This document shows, in pieces, positions 16,748-27,386 of a DNA stretch of 64,000 bases. How positions within the stretch are numbered: the stretch's first letter is position 1; the number at the start of each line of letters is the position of its first letter. The stretch is from Lentzea atacamensis (GTDB taxonomy: Bacteria > Actinomycetota > Actinomycetes > Mycobacteriales > Pseudonocardiaceae): the NCBI RefSeq assembly GCF_003269295.1, contig NZ_QLTT01000002.1, forward strand, positions 868,001 through 932,000, given 5' to 3'. The position numbers and the translations under genes are program-made. The notes beneath the pieces are model-generated. The model worked only from the letters and a program-made list of their open reading frames with translations. It did no database searches and had not been told where the DNA came from.

Positions 16748-16780
16748 GACAACTGTAGTACTATGCCTGTAGTGGTTGTC
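16748..16780. promoter_or_regulatory. candidate TetR operator in divergent promoter
   Basis: GACAAC (16748-16753) and GTTGTC (16775-16780) are inverted arms around two CTGTAGT copies. On the minus strand TTGACA (16783-16778) overlaps the right arm, followed by TAC/TAGTAC-type -10 candidates, so a repressor bound here would block the reductase promoter. The assignment is by position only. Confidence 0.5.
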
Positions 16781-16791
16781 AAGGAGGAATC

Positions 16792-17367
16792 GTGGTCCGG
16801 AACGAAGCACGGCGAACCGCCCTGTTGGACGCGGCGATCGACGTCCTGGCGGAAGAGGGTGCGCGGGGGCTGACCTACCGCGCGATCGACGCGAAGGCCG
16901 GGGTGCCGGCGGGCACGGCCTCGAACTACTTCGCGAGCCGCGACGACCTGATGTCGGAGGTGGCGATCAGGGTGACCGAGCGGCTCATGCCGTCCGACGA
17001 GTCGATCGCGGAGTCGCTCGCGCTGCCCCGCGACAAGTCGCTGAGCGTCAAGTTCATGCACGACATCATCAAGCGGGCGGACGCCGACAAGACCAGCTAC
17101 CTGGCGTTGATGGAGCTGAGGCTGGAGGCCACGCGCAGGCCGGACCTCCGCACCGCGCTCACCAGGACGATGGCAGACAACCTCGAGTTCAACATCGCGT
17201 TCAACGAGGACTCGAAGCTGCCGGGCGACCGGATGACTGTCATCCTCATGTACTTCGCGATGACGGGGCTGATCTACGAGCGGCTGACGCTGCCGGGCAT
17301 CGTGGAGCCGATGGACCTCGACGAAGTCGTCGAGGTCCTCGTCGACCGCGCCATCGGCCCGAGCTAG
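16792..17367 (+). CDS. TetR-family transcriptional regulator
   Basis: 191 residues. The N-terminal helix-turn-helix (about 10-55) reads LLDAAIDVLAEEGARGLTYR, then AIDAKAGVPAGTASNYFAS, typical of TetR. The C-terminal ligand domain is family-specific. GTG 16792 follows AGGAGG at 4 nt. It probably represses the divergent reductase gene and itself. Its TAG overlaps the stop of the convergent DUF3017 gene by 4 bp. Confidence 0.88.
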   Translation: MVRNEARRTALLDAAIDVLAEEGARGLTYRAIDAKAGVPAGTASNYFASRDDLMSEVAIRVTERLMPSDESIAESLALPRDKSLSVKFMHDIIKRADADKTSYLALMELRLEATRRPDLRTALTRTMADNLEFNIAFNEDSKLPGDRMTVILMYFAMTGLIYERLTLPGIVEPMDLDEVVEVLVDRAIGPS

Positions 17368-17684
17368 CGACTCAGCGGGCCGCCGGTGATCGTCAGAGCC
17401 ACGGCGATCACCACGATGCCCAGCGTCGAGTACAGGAATGCGTCCATGCCACGGCCGCGGATCTTGATCAGCCCGGCCTGCTCGTCGGTCACGAGGATCC
17501 GCAGGACGGCCGCCACCAGCAGCGACACGCCGAGCAGCACGGCGCCCTGCCGCCAGTGGTACTGGAAGATCCGCACCAGCCCGAGCACGCTGATCCCGAG
17601 CACCAGCGCGAACGGCAGGTGCTTCGCGGGACCCGAGCGCCAGCGCTGTTCCGGCATGAGCGCCTCTGCGTCAGACCGCTGCAT
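17364..17684 (-). CDS. DUF3017 membrane protein
   Basis: 106 residues with three hydrophobic segments (about 24-40, 47-63, 84-102). Small membrane proteins of this type directly follow folD in mycobacteria (Rv3355c position), and here it likewise overlaps the folD end by 14 bp, so it is translated from the folD transcript. The function is unknown. Confidence 0.8.
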   Translation of the reverse strand: MQRSDAEALMPEQRWRSGPAKHLPFALVLGISVLGLVRIFQYHWRQGAVLLGVSLLVAAVLRILVTDEQAGLIKIRGRGMDAFLYSTLGIVVIAVALTITGGPLSR

Positions 17685-18519
17685 GGGCGCGCTCGGCGGC
17701 TTCGACGGTGTTGGTCAGCAGCATCGCCACGGTCATCGGGCCGGCGCCGCCGGGGATCGGGGCCAGCCAGCCGGCGACCTCGCGGACGTCGGGAGCCACG
17801 TCGCCGACCAGACCGGCCTCGGTGCGGGTGATGCCGACGTCGATCACCGCCGCGCCCGGCTTGACCATGTCCTTGGTGATCAGGCCCGCGCTGCCGGCGC
17901 CCGCGATCACGATGTCCGCGCGGCGCACCTCGGCGGCGAGGTCCTTGGTGCCGGTGTGGCACAGCGTGACGGTGGCGTTCTCGCTGCGGCGGGTGAGCAG
18001 CAGGCCGATCGGGCGGCCCACGGTGACACCGCGGCCGACCACGGTGACGTTCGCGCCCGCGAGCGGCACGTCGTAGCGGCGCAGCAGCTCCACGATGCCG
18101 CGCGGCGTCGCGGGCAGCGGGGCCTCGATGCCGAGCACCAGCTTGCCCAGGTTGACCGGGTGCAGGCCGTCGCCGTCCTTGGCCGGGTCGATGCGCTCCA
18201 GGATCGGGCCGGCGTCGAGGTGCTTGGGCAGCGGCAGCTGCACGATGTAGGCGGTGACCTCGGGGTTGGCGTTCAGCTCGTCGATGACGGCCTCCAGCTC
18301 CTCCTGCGTGGTCGCCTCCGGCAGGTCGCGGCGGATCGACTTGATGCCGACCTTCTCGCACGCCCTGTGCTTGCCCTTCACGTACGAGTGCGAACCGGGG
18401 TCGTCCCCCACCAGCACGGTGGCCAGACCCACCGGCACCGGCAGCGCGGCGACCCGCGCCTTGAGGTCCTCGAACAGCGCGTTCCGGGTTTCGTTGCCGT
18501 TGAGCAGCGTCGCAGTCAC
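17671..18519 (-). CDS. folD: methylenetetrahydrofolate dehydrogenase / cyclohydrolase
   Basis: Bifunctional NADP-dependent enzyme interconverting 5,10-methylene-, methenyl- and 10-formyl-THF; it supplies the formyl donor for PurN and PurH. 282 residues. Visible motifs: [19 protein letters not shown] with catalytic Lys50, [18 protein letters not shown], and the Rossmann signature [16 protein letters not shown] 18519 overlaps the stop of the upstream DMT transporter (GTGA). This gives an operon of transporter, folD and DUF3017. Confidence 0.96.
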   Translation of the reverse strand: MTATLLNGNETRNALFEDLKARVAALPVPVGLATVLVGDDPGSHSYVKGKHRACEKVGIKSIRRDLPEATTQEELEAVIDELNANPEVTAYIVQLPLPKHLDAGPILERIDPAKDGDGLHPVNLGKLVLGIEAPLPATPRGIVELLRRYDVPLAGANVTVVGRGVTVGRPIGLLLTRRSENATVTLCHTGTKDLAAEVRRADIVIAGAGSAGLITKDMVKPGAAVIDVGITRTEAGLVGDVAPDVREVAGWLAPIPGGAGPMTVAMLLTNTVEAAERAHAAV

Positions 18520-19433
18520 GGTCTCATCTTCCCACTGGGCAGCGCGGCCACGCCCACCGACACCAGCGTCAGCACCACGCCGATCACCGTCGGCAACGCC
18601 AGGTGCCCGCTGAACGCGTCCAGCAGCACGGCCCCGACGAGCTGCCCGCACACCGCGCACAACCCGACCATCAGCACGCCGATGAACCGCACGGACACGA
18701 TCGCGCCACCCACGCCGACGATGCCGAGCAGCCCGCCGAGGTAGAGCCACCACTGCGCGGGGAACTCGGCCACCCGGCGGGCGGCCACGAGGTTCACGAG
18801 CAGCAGCGCCGCGGTGCCAGTGGTGAAGTTCACCAGAATGGTGGTCACCGAGTGTCCGGCGGCCTCGCGGACCAGCCCGTTCACCGCCTGCTGCCAGCCC
18901 ATCAGCAGCCCGGCGACCAGCGGCAGCACGGCGAGCCACAACGAACCGGGTGACGTGAACCGGTGCGACACGGCGACCACCACCGCGACCACGCCGACCG
19001 CCGCCCCGAGCCCTCTGGTCACCGTGAACGGCTTCGGCTCACCGGGTCCCATCCCGCTCCGGTCCACGACCAGGCTGCTCACCACCTGGCCGACGACCAC
19101 CGCGACCGTGAACACCGCCACACCGATGGTCGCGATCGCGATGCCCTGCGAGGCCACCAGGAACGCGCCCGAGAGCCCGCCGACGCACTCCCACCAGCGA
19201 ATCCGGCGGCTGACCAGCGACTCCCGCAACCGCGCCAGCCCGTCCCTCCCGGACTGTCGCGACAGGACCACCACGACCAGCACGAGCCACCCGCCGCCGA
19301 AGGAGATCAACGCCGCCAGGAACCCGTTCTGCAACGACTGCGCCAGGGTTCCGTTGACCCGCCCCTGGACCGCGATGGCCACTCCGCCGACCGCCGCCAG
19401 CAGGCCTCCGGTCAACTGCGCGGACCGCGACAA
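18516..19433 (-). CDS. DMT-superfamily transporter, YdcZ (DUF606) type
   Basis: 305 residues with about ten hydrophobic segments arranged as two similar halves, each carrying a [18 protein letters not shown] motif. This duplicated layout fits the YdcZ/DUF606 branch of drug/metabolite transporters. The substrate is unknown. The best start is TTG 19433 with GGAGG 4-5 nt upstream. It shares the folD operon. Confidence 0.82.
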   Translation of the reverse strand: MSRSAQLTGGLLAAVGGVAIAVQGRVNGTLAQSLQNGFLAALISFGGGWLVLVVVVLSRQSGRDGLARLRESLVSRRIRWWECVGGLSGAFLVASQGIAIATIGVAVFTVAVVVGQVVSSLVVDRSGMGPGEPKPFTVTRGLGAAVGVVAVVVAVSHRFTSPGSLWLAVLPLVAGLLMGWQQAVNGLVREAAGHSVTTILVNFTTGTAALLLVNLVAARRVAEFPAQWWLYLGGLLGIVGVGGAIVSVRFIGVLMVGLCAVCGQLVGAVLLDAFSGHLALPTVIGVVLTLVSVGVAALPSGKMRP

Positions 19434-19571
19434 AGCTCCTCCAGCCGAGACGGGGGTGTTCTTGATCAGCTTTAACCGGGGAGGTCCACCGCGTTATGGT
19501 CGGGCCTCCACCGTTCGGCGCAGCGGCGGGGGACGTGTGCGATCCGGCGACTTGCAGGGGAAGATGTTGGC

Positions 19572-22169
19572 GTGTCCGAGCCGAAGCCGTTGAACCCTAC
19601 CGAGCAGGACGCTCTGGTTAAGCAGATCGGCCTGACTCTCATGCGGGCCGCGCCGGAGGACTGGCGCAGCGTGATCGCGCAGTACCGAGCCACGGGCCGG
19701 TACTTCGAGCTGGAGGCCGAGCTGCGGCTGCAGGACGGCACTTCGCACTCCTGGGCGCCGCCGCAGGACGTGGCCTCGCTGTTCGCCCGGCTGCGGGCGG
19801 GCATGCATCGCGAGGGGCGGGGCAGCTGGACGAACGCCCGCTACCAGCTCGATCACCCGTCGAGCTACAACCTCGACTTCGACCGCGCCGAGCCGAGCTG
19901 GCAGACGCCTCCTCCGCAGCAGGCGTACTTCGACGAGATGCGGTTCTTCCCGCGCGTGGACGAGAACGTCCCCGACTGGCTGCGCCGCAGGTTGAACCCG
20001 CCGACGCCGGTGTTCCGCACCGTCCGCGTGTTCGACGGCGCCGGTCCCGGCGGCCGTCCCTCGGTCAACCGGCCACCGGTGCCGGAGCCCGAGGTCGCGC
20101 CGCTGCTCGCGTACCTGTCGAACGCGCCGGTCGCGGTCGCCGGGCGCGGCTTCGACGCCGACGTCCTGCACCCCGACTCGCCGCAGGTCGTGCCGTCCGG
20201 ATTCCAGACCGACGGCGCGTGGATCTGGCCTGCGGGAGTCTCGTACTACCTGCGCAAGTACGGCGTGCCGCCGGAGCCCGAGCTGGTTGAACGCGCCAGG
20301 GCCGCCGGTTTCAGCCTGCCGGAGGTCTCCGAGGAGTCGAGGCTCGCCGCCGCCGCGAACCTCGGCGCGCCGGCCGCGCCTCCCGGCACCCAGCTGCTCG
20401 AGCCGGAGCCAGTGCCGGAGCCGGAACCCCAGCCTCAGTCCGACGCGACGATGTACGTGGCGCAGCCGAAGTTCGAGGACGAGGAGGGGCCGGAGGAGTA
20501 CGACTTCGAGCCGCTGGTGCCCGAACCGCAGGCCGCCGAGGTCACCACCGAGCAGCCGCAGGTCGAGGACGAGCAGGAGTCCGGCGGCGTCGGCCCCACG
20601 GTCGCGGTGCCGGTGCAGCCCGGAGACGGTCCGCCCTATCGGGTGGTCTTCGACTCCGACGGTGTGCCCGACCACGTCGACGAGCGGCGCCTGCGCGACA
20701 CCTACGGCGCCGGCATGGACCTCTTCGCCCCGCACGCGAGCGAGACCGAGGAACCCGAGCCCGTCGCGGAGATCGTCGCCGACGAACCGAACGAAACGGA
20801 CCTCGGCCACGAAGACGACGCCGTGGACGTTGGCGACGAACCCGAGATCCCGACCGCGGGCCCGGACGAGCCGGAGCTCCTCACGCACCACCGCGAGGAG
20901 GAGCGCACGGACAGCCTCGTCGCCGAGACCGAGGAACGCCCGCGCGACGTCATGCAGGACACGATGGCGTGGAGCCCGGTCCTCGACGAGCCGCTGGAGA
21001 CCGCGGCCGAGGTCACCGAGGAGCACCCGGTCGTCGCGGTCGCCGAGGACGAGCCGGACCTGGCGGAGGACGAGATCGAGTCCACCGCCGCGTTCGAGCC
21101 CCAGGCCTTCGACCAGCAGCCGTTCGAACAGCAGAAGTTCGAGCAGCAGGCGTTCGAACAACAGCCCTTCGAGCCCCAGTCGTTCGAACCGGAGCCCGTC
21201 CCCGAGCCCTCGCCGGTGGCGCCTCCCGTGGTGCCGGTGCCGGTGCCCGCGCCTGCCCACGTCGAGGAGACGACCGAGTTCGACGCGGCGCTGTTCAACG
21301 AACCGGAGCCGGAACCCGAACCCGAGCCGGAACCGGTGAAACCGCCGCGCACCGTCACGCCGGAGGAGGACCGCGAGCTGGCTGGCACCCGCCGCGCGCT
21401 CGACGACCTCAACGTGCCGCACGGCGTGTACCGGATCGGCGAGCCGGCCGACCGCACCTGGACGCTGCGCCTCGACGGCGACAGCTGGGAGGTGTGCTGG
21501 TTCGACCACGGCCCGAAGAGCCCCGTGCGCTTCGACAAGGTCGAGGACGCCTCGGCGTACCTGGTCGGCAAGCTGGTGCTGGGCAACTTCCGCACGATCG
21601 TGCGGACGCCGCCCCCGCCTCCGCCGCCGCAGCGCCCGATGGCCAACGGTTTCCGCGAGGAGCCGCGCCGCCCCGTCCCGCCGCAGCGCCCGCCGATGCC
21701 TCAGCCGCAGGCACAGCAGGCTCCGCCGCTTCCGCCACCACCGCAGGCCCCGGCACCCGCACCGGTGCCCGCACCGGCACCGGTGGCTGCCGCGGTCGCG
21801 CAGGAGGAGCCGTCGAAGCGGAAGTTCCCGATCACCCCGCTCGCCGGCGAACCGCCGCTGACGCTGTTCCGTCACAAGCAGATGTTCGAGCTGCCGGCGG
21901 GCACCGAGGTCGACCGCTACGGCGACCAGAGCGGCAACCTCGTCTACGTGGCGGGCACGCCGTTCCCGGAACGCAGCCTCGTGCCGGCGTGGATCAACCG
22001 CCCGTACCGCGTGTACCGGTTGCGCCGCCCGCTCGAGGTGCTGACCGGCGTCGCGGTGCCGTGGTTCGAGCAGCCCGGTGGCGGTACCGCCTACCTGCTG
22101 CCGAAGGCGATCGAGGAGATGGTCGCGGACGGCGTCCTCGTGGAGATCACGGGCTCGGCCGACAACTGA
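19572..22169 (+). CDS. TNT-domain NAD+ glycohydrolase toxin-like protein with immunity-like N-terminal domains
   Basis: 865 residues. Residues 1-150 resemble YezG-like (DUF600-type) immunity domains (EDWRSVIAQYRATGRYFE, and later FFPRVDENVPDWL). A second module (about 170-250) contains FQTDGAWIWPAGVSYYL. Residues 270-590 are Pro/Glu-rich low complexity with FEQQ repeats; a third small domain (about 597-675) follows. A C-terminal TNT domain (about 757-862) contains DRYGDQSGNLVYVAG (Arg782) and WFEQPGG (Gln834), positions that match the NAD+-glycohydrolase catalytic residues of CpnT-TNT. There is no signal peptide. GTG 19572 follows GGGGAAG. A 12-bp terminator stem follows the stop. Confidence 0.82.
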   Translation: MSEPKPLNPTEQDALVKQIGLTLMRAAPEDWRSVIAQYRATGRYFELEAELRLQDGTSHSWAPPQDVASLFARLRAGMHREGRGSWTNARYQLDHPSSYNLDFDRAEPSWQTPPPQQAYFDEMRFFPRVDENVPDWLRRRLNPPTPVFRTVRVFDGAGPGGRPSVNRPPVPEPEVAPLLAYLSNAPVAVAGRGFDADVLHPDSPQVVPSGFQTDGAWIWPAGVSYYLRKYGVPPEPELVERARAAGFSLPEVSEESRLAAAANLGAPAAPPGTQLLEPEPVPEPEPQPQSDATMYVAQPKFEDEEGPEEYDFEPLVPEPQAAEVTTEQPQVEDEQESGGVGPTVAVPVQPGDGPPYRVVFDSDGVPDHVDERRLRDTYGAGMDLFAPHASETEEPEPVAEIVADEPNETDLGHEDDAVDVGDEPEIPTAGPDEPELLTHHREEERTDSLVAETEERPRDVMQDTMAWSPVLDEPLETAAEVTEEHPVVAVAEDEPDLAEDEIESTAAFEPQAFDQQPFEQQKFEQQAFEQQPFEPQSFEPEPVPEPSPVAPPVVPVPVPAPAHVEETTEFDAALFNEPEPEPEPEPEPVKPPRTVTPEEDRELAGTRRALDDLNVPHGVYRIGEPADRTWTLRLDGDSWEVCWFDHGPKSPVRFDKVEDASAYLVGKLVLGNFRTIVRTPPPPPPPQRPMANGFREEPRRPVPPQRPPMPQPQAQQAPPLPPPPQAPAPAPVPAPAPVAAAVAQEEPSKRKFPITPLAGEPPLTLFRHKQMFELPAGTEVDRYGDQSGNLVYVAGTPFPERSLVPAWINRPYRVYRLRRPLEVLTGVAVPWFEQPGGGTAYLLPKAIEEMVADGVLVEITGSADN

Positions 22170-22178
22170 CGCCCGTCC

Positions 22179-22212
22179 GCGTGTGGCCAGGCCTGCGATC
22201 CTGGCCACACGC
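22179..22212 (+). terminator. 12-bp stem-loop terminator
   Basis: Perfect arms GCGTGTGGCCAG and CTGGCCACACGC with a 10-nt loop, 10 bp after the TNT gene stop. Confidence 0.78.
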
Positions 22213-22246
22213 GAGCAGCGGTTTTATTTCGAGACGGCGCGGTTCT

Positions 22247-22921
22247 ATGTTCCTCGCCGTGTTCAGATCTGGGGGACGCCGGCGTGCCGCCGTGCTCACG
22301 GCCGCCGTCGGCGCAGGAATCATCGTGCCCGCGCAACCCGCGCAGGCTGTCAACTGGATCCCGGCAGCGGCGTTTGCCACGTGCGTCACGGACGTACCGG
22401 TGTTCGCCGCACGGGACAACGGCGAGCTGTGGCTCTATCCGCACCAGGGGACCAGGTCCGGGAAACCGACCTGGGGTCAGGCGCGGCAGGTCGGCTCCGG
22501 GTGGAACGGCCGCACCATGGCCGGGCCGAGCGGGCAGGTCTACAGCGTTGAGACCGGCGGAGCGCTGAAGCGGTTCGCCTGGAACGGCACCGGCTGGGAC
22601 AACGGCACCGGTTCCCTGCTCGCGCAGGGCTGGGAACGGTTCGCCACCACCGCGCGTGACCTCGTCACCGTCGACGCCGTCGGTGACATCTACCGCGTGG
22701 ACGCCGACGGCACGCTGCGCCGGTTCGCGCACGACGGTGCCAAGTGGACGGTCGACGGCCAGGAGCTCGCCAAGGGCTGGGACCGCTACACCGACGAGTA
22801 CGGTACGTTCCAGATCCGCGACTCGCTGTTCGCGGGGCCAGGTGGCTTCCTGCACTTCGAGTCGGCCTGGCAGGTCACGCCGGACGGTCTGCGGCTCACC
22901 ACGATCATCCCGAAGGGGTAG
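22247..22921 (+). CDS. secreted tachylectin-like beta-propeller protein
   Basis: 224 residues with a signal peptide: basic RRR at 11-13, hydrophobic 14-30, probable cleavage AQA|V at 34-35. The mature part repeats a G-x-L/I-Y/W-x-(aromatic)-(6-8)-W pattern: GELWLYPHQG, GALKRFAWNGTGW, GDIYRVDADG, GTLRRFAHDGAKW. This is the tachylectin-2 type propeller, whose relatives bind amino sugars. ATG 22247 has only a weak ribosome site; GTG 22259 is an alternative. A small gene begins 5 bp after the stop. Confidence 0.72.
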   Translation: MFLAVFRSGGRRRAAVLTAAVGAGIIVPAQPAQAVNWIPAAAFATCVTDVPVFAARDNGELWLYPHQGTRSGKPTWGQARQVGSGWNGRTMAGPSGQVYSVETGGALKRFAWNGTGWDNGTGSLLAQGWERFATTARDLVTVDAVGDIYRVDADGTLRRFAHDGAKWTVDGQELAKGWDRYTDEYGTFQIRDSLFAGPGGFLHFESAWQVTPDGLRLTTIIPKG

Positions 22922-22925
22922 CGCG

Positions 22926-23219
22926 ATGATGCAGGTGCCGTCCGACGACGAGTTCGTCGACGCGTTCGGCGTCGCCCCCGAGGCCGAGGACGAGCCGTGG
23001 ATCAAGGTCGTCCGGATCGAGGACGTGCTTGTCTCGTTCGACGAGCACGCCGCTTCCGTGCGGGTGCGGTGGTTCCAGGGTGACGAGCCGGTGGTCGATC
23101 TCTACCGCGAGGACGCGAACCGGCTGCGCGTGTGGTCCGGTGACGGCGAGTCGCACGTCGCCGTGGACTTCGGGGACGGGGAGATGCGCGTGCGCATCCA
23201 CCCGTCCGTGCGCATCACG

Positions 23220-23234
<15 letters not shown>
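22926..23234 (+). CDS. hypothetical acidic protein, 102 residues
   Basis: A short, acidic, mostly beta-predicted protein (VRIEDVLVSFDEH, SVRVRWFQGDEP, HVAVDFGDGEMRVRI) without signal peptide or cysteines. AAGGGG (22913-22918) lies 7 nt before ATG 22926; ATG 22929 is an equal choice. It follows the lectin-like gene by 4 bp, so it is probably co-transcribed. Its 3' end overlaps the convergent pentapeptide gene by 15 bp. No family is recognised. Confidence 0.6.
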
Positions 23235-24904
<1,670 letters not shown>

Positions 24905-24924
24905 TCCGTGGCAATGTGGGGCAC

Positions 24925-25737
24925 GTGCGGATTCCATGGGACGTGCCCCAGCCACAGATCTCCGATGACGTGCACCCTGCGCTCGCCGATGCCGCCCGCG
25001 CGGCGTCGGCGGCGTACGGGCGCGCCCGCTCGTTGCACACGCGCCTCGAACTCCGCGAAGAAGTGGCGGACGGCGCCGACGGAACACCGACGATGCGCGT
25101 CGATCGCATCGTCGAGGACGCGGTGCTGGAGTCCATCCACCGCAACCGCGTGAACCTGCTCTCCGAGGAAGCCGGGTTCGTCGACAACGGTTCCTCGATC
25201 ACCCTGGTCATCGACCCGGTCGACGGGTCGGCGAACGCCGCGTTCGGCGTTCCTCTCTCCTGCTTCGCCGGTGCGCTCGTCGAGGACGGCACGGCCAAAG
25301 AAGCGTTGACGACGTGGTTCGACACAGGCCGTGCGTGGCATGCGCGCACAGGAGTTCCGACGTCGTTCCGCACGACCGGACGTACAACTCTGGATGGCGC
25401 GTCCGTCTGCCTGATGCGTCCCAAGACCGGCACGCAGGACGCGTGGCTGCGCATCGCGAACCGCGCCGACCGCATCCGGGTGCTGTGCACGACCTGCCTG
25501 GAGACGATGCTCGTCGCAGAGGGCACCGTCGACGCCTTCATCGACCCCGGCACCGACACGCACCGGATCATGGACCTCGCGACGGCACTGGTCACCGTGC
25601 CCGCGGCGGGCGGGGTGCTGGTCGACCTGCGCGGGCGGCCGTTCACGTTCGAACCCGACCTGACCCACCGGTGGTCAGGCGTGGCGGCAGCGACTCCTCA
25701 GCTCGCCGAGGAGTTGATCAGCACGGTCCTGGGTTAG
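24925..25737 (+). CDS. inositol monophosphatase-family phosphatase
   Basis: 270 residues. It has the Mg2+-dependent phosphatase signature: SEEAGF (metal-binding Glu), DPVDGSANAAFG at 97-108 (metal-binding Asp97/Asp100) and the C-terminal DTHRIMDLATAL with the third metal Asp. The substrate could be inositol phosphate, fructose-1,6-bisphosphate or another sugar phosphate. GTG 24925 or GTG 24916 could start it, and neither has a strong ribosome site. It follows mdh by 20 bp. Its TAG overlaps the stop of the convergent DUF1918 gene. Confidence 0.83.
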   Translation: MRIPWDVPQPQISDDVHPALADAARAASAAYGRARSLHTRLELREEVADGADGTPTMRVDRIVEDAVLESIHRNRVNLLSEEAGFVDNGSSITLVIDPVDGSANAAFGVPLSCFAGALVEDGTAKEALTTWFDTGRAWHARTGVPTSFRTTGRTTLDGASVCLMRPKTGTQDAWLRIANRADRIRVLCTTCLETMLVAEGTVDAFIDPGTDTHRIMDLATALVTVPAAGGVLVDLRGRPFTFEPDLTHRWSGVAAATPQLAEELISTVLG

Positions 25738-25925
25738 ATCTCTCCGCGCGGCTCGACGATGCAGTCGGGACCGGGGAAGACCAGGCCCTCGTGGCCGTCG
25801 TTGAAGCGGACCAGATACGGCGGCTGGCCGTCGGTCCCGCGCACTTCGAGGATCTCGCCCAGACGCTCCTCGAGCCCCACTGAGCGGCTGTGGACGTGGA
25901 GCCTGTCACCAACTGTTGCGTGCAT
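25734..25925 (-). CDS. DUF1918 protein
   Basis: 63 residues (MHATVGDRLHVHSRSVG, GEILEVRG, PYLVRFNDGHEGLVFPGPD). The small SH3-like beta domain of this family is common in actinobacteria and has no known function. ATG 25925 is preferred because GGAGG lies about 10 nt upstream; a GTG at 25937 would overlap that site. The ribosome site may be sequestered by an upstream complement. Confidence 0.85.
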   Translation of the reverse strand: MHATVGDRLHVHSRSVGLEERLGEILEVRGTDGQPPYLVRFNDGHEGLVFPGPDCIVEPRGEI

Positions 25926-25936
25926 GTGCTGCGACA

Positions 25937-26000
25937 CCTCCGGTGTGCGGCGTGAGGCATGGCGCGTTGAACGCGTTAAAGCCTAGGCCGACACCGGAGG
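25937..26000 (-). promoter_or_regulatory. possible ribosome-site-sequestering stem in the DUF1918 leader
   Basis: In a minus-strand transcript, CCTCCGGTGT (26000-25991) is perfectly complementary to ACACCGGAGG (25946-25937), which contains the GGAGG ribosome site of the DUF1918 gene. Ten pairs with a 44-nt loop. It could be a translational switch or chance. Confidence 0.35.
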
Positions 26001-26021
26001 CGCGCAACAGGGCTCAAGTGC

Positions 26022-26369
26022 TCATCCGCCGCAGGCCGTGGAAACCTTCTCGACGAGCGCGGCCTTCTGCGTCACCCAATCGGCTGCGGAGTTGACGTTC
26101 TGCATCCCGTTCGCGGCTTCCTCGAGCGCCTTCCTCACCTGCTCGTCGGGCGAGGAGGTCGCGAGCTTCTCCAGCTCGGCGGCCTTGGCCTTGGTGTCCT
26201 CCAGCGCCTTCTGCGGGTCGCTCATGTCCGGCGAGAAACCCACCAGCTGGATCGCGTCAGCGCACAGCTTCACCTTGTCCGCGGTGTCACTGACGCCCTG
26301 GATCGTGTCGCAGGCCGTCAGGCCACCCAACGCGATGACGGCTGCCGCCAGCGGTCCGACTAGGCGCAT
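26022..26369 (-). CDS. small lipoprotein
   Basis: 115 residues. The signal sequence ends in a lipobox LTAC with Cys20, so the mature protein is a lipid-anchored, helix-rich, Lys/Glu/Ala-rich polypeptide (DTKAKAAELEKLATSS) with one more Cys pair (KLCADAI and STACGG). Its layout resembles the small proteins often labelled spanin-like, but this is not phage context. Monocistronic. Confidence 0.75.
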   Translation of the reverse strand: MRLVGPLAAAVIALGGLTACDTIQGVSDTADKVKLCADAIQLVGFSPDMSDPQKALEDTKAKAAELEKLATSSPDEQVRKALEEAANGMQNVNSAADWVTQKAALVEKVSTACGG

Positions 26370-26414
26370 TCGCTCTCCTTCTGCCCGATGTGTCCGTTTG
26401 TGTTGCTTACGACT

Positions 26415-27386
26415 CTACCGATGTACATCCTGCGCGACCTCGCGTTGGTAGAGCTTCCGAACAACGTCGTCGATCTGCGGTTCGACCACGGCGAGATCGT
26501 GCACCTCGACCTGGCGCACCACCTGAGTGATCAACTGAGCCGCCGTCGTCTCCGCTCGTCTGAACGTGAGGTGGTGTCGCATTCCGTTGGCCTCGCTGCG
26601 CACCGCTGTCACTCCGGGGACGTCCGGCGCTGGTCCGGGTTCCCTGAGGTCGATGACGAGCTCACGCTCCGGGGTGACTTCGGCCCGCAGCTCGTCGAGC
26701 GGCCCGTCGGCGAGCACCCGGCCGTGGTCGATCACCATCAGCCGAGGGCAGAGCCGCTCGATGTCGTCCAGGTCGTGCGTGGTGAGCAGAAGCGTCGTGC
26801 CGCGGCGGGTGTTGATGTCCTTCAGGAACTCCCGCAGGCGTTCCTTCGACTCCAGGTCCAGGCCGATGGTCGGTTCGTCGAGGACGAGCAGTTCCGGGGC
26901 GTGCAGCAGTGCCGCCGTGATCTCGCCGCGCATCCGTTGCCCGAGCGACAGCTGCCGAACCGGGGTCATCAGAAGCTCCTGCAGGCCGAGGAGCTCGACG
27001 CACTCCTCGAGCCTCACCCCGTAGTCCCGCGCGGACACGCGGTAGATGGACTTCAGCAGGTCGAAGCTGTCCTTGAGCGGCAGGTCCCACCAGAGCTGGC
27101 TGCGCTGGCCGAACACGACGCCGATGCGTTTGGCGAGATCGCGTCGCTCCTTCGCCGGATCCACACCGCTGACCTGGATGTGGCCGCTGGTCGGCACCAG
27201 GATCCCGGTCAGCATCTTGATCGTCGTGGACTTGCCGGCACCGTTCGGCCCGACGTACCCGACGGCTTCCCCCGCCTCGACCCCGAACGTGACCCCGTCG
27301 ACCGCGGTGACCGTCTTGTAGTTGCGCCGCAAGCCTTTGGACGTGGCGACCTTGAACTCCCTGCGGAGCTCCCTGACCTCGATCAT
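26415..27386 (-). CDS. ABC transporter ATP-binding protein (ABC-2 / DUF990 exporter)
   Basis: 323 residues. Walker A GPNGAGKST, Q-loop region VVFGQRSQLWWDLP, signature LSLGQRMRGE, Walker B LLVLDEPTIGLD and the switch HDLDDIE are all intact. A C-terminal extension (about 245-323) is seen in the subfamily that pairs with two ABC-2 permeases, one of which lies directly upstream with an ATGA overlap. The substrate is unknown. Together with the next two genes it forms a complete exporter. Confidence 0.93.
   Translation of the reverse strand: MIEVRELRREFKVATSKGLRRNYKTVTAVDGVTFGVEAGEAVGYVGPNGAGKSTTIKMLTGILVPTSGHIQVSGVDPAKERRDLAKRIGVVFGQRSQLWWDLPLKDSFDLLKSIYRVSARDYGVRLEECVELLGLQELLMTPVRQLSLGQRMRGEITAALLHAPELLVLDEPTIGLDLESKERLREFLKDINTRRGTTLLLTTHDLDDIERLCPRLMVIDHGRVLADGPLDELRAEVTPERELVIDLREPGPAPDVPGVTAVRSEANGMRHHLTFRRAETTAAQLITQVVRQVEVHDLAVVEPQIDDVVRKLYQREVAQDVHR

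Noticed and set aside
26022..26369. Phage lysis (spanin) gene
   Set aside because: A lipobox and helix-rich body are present but there is no holin, endolysin or other phage gene nearby.
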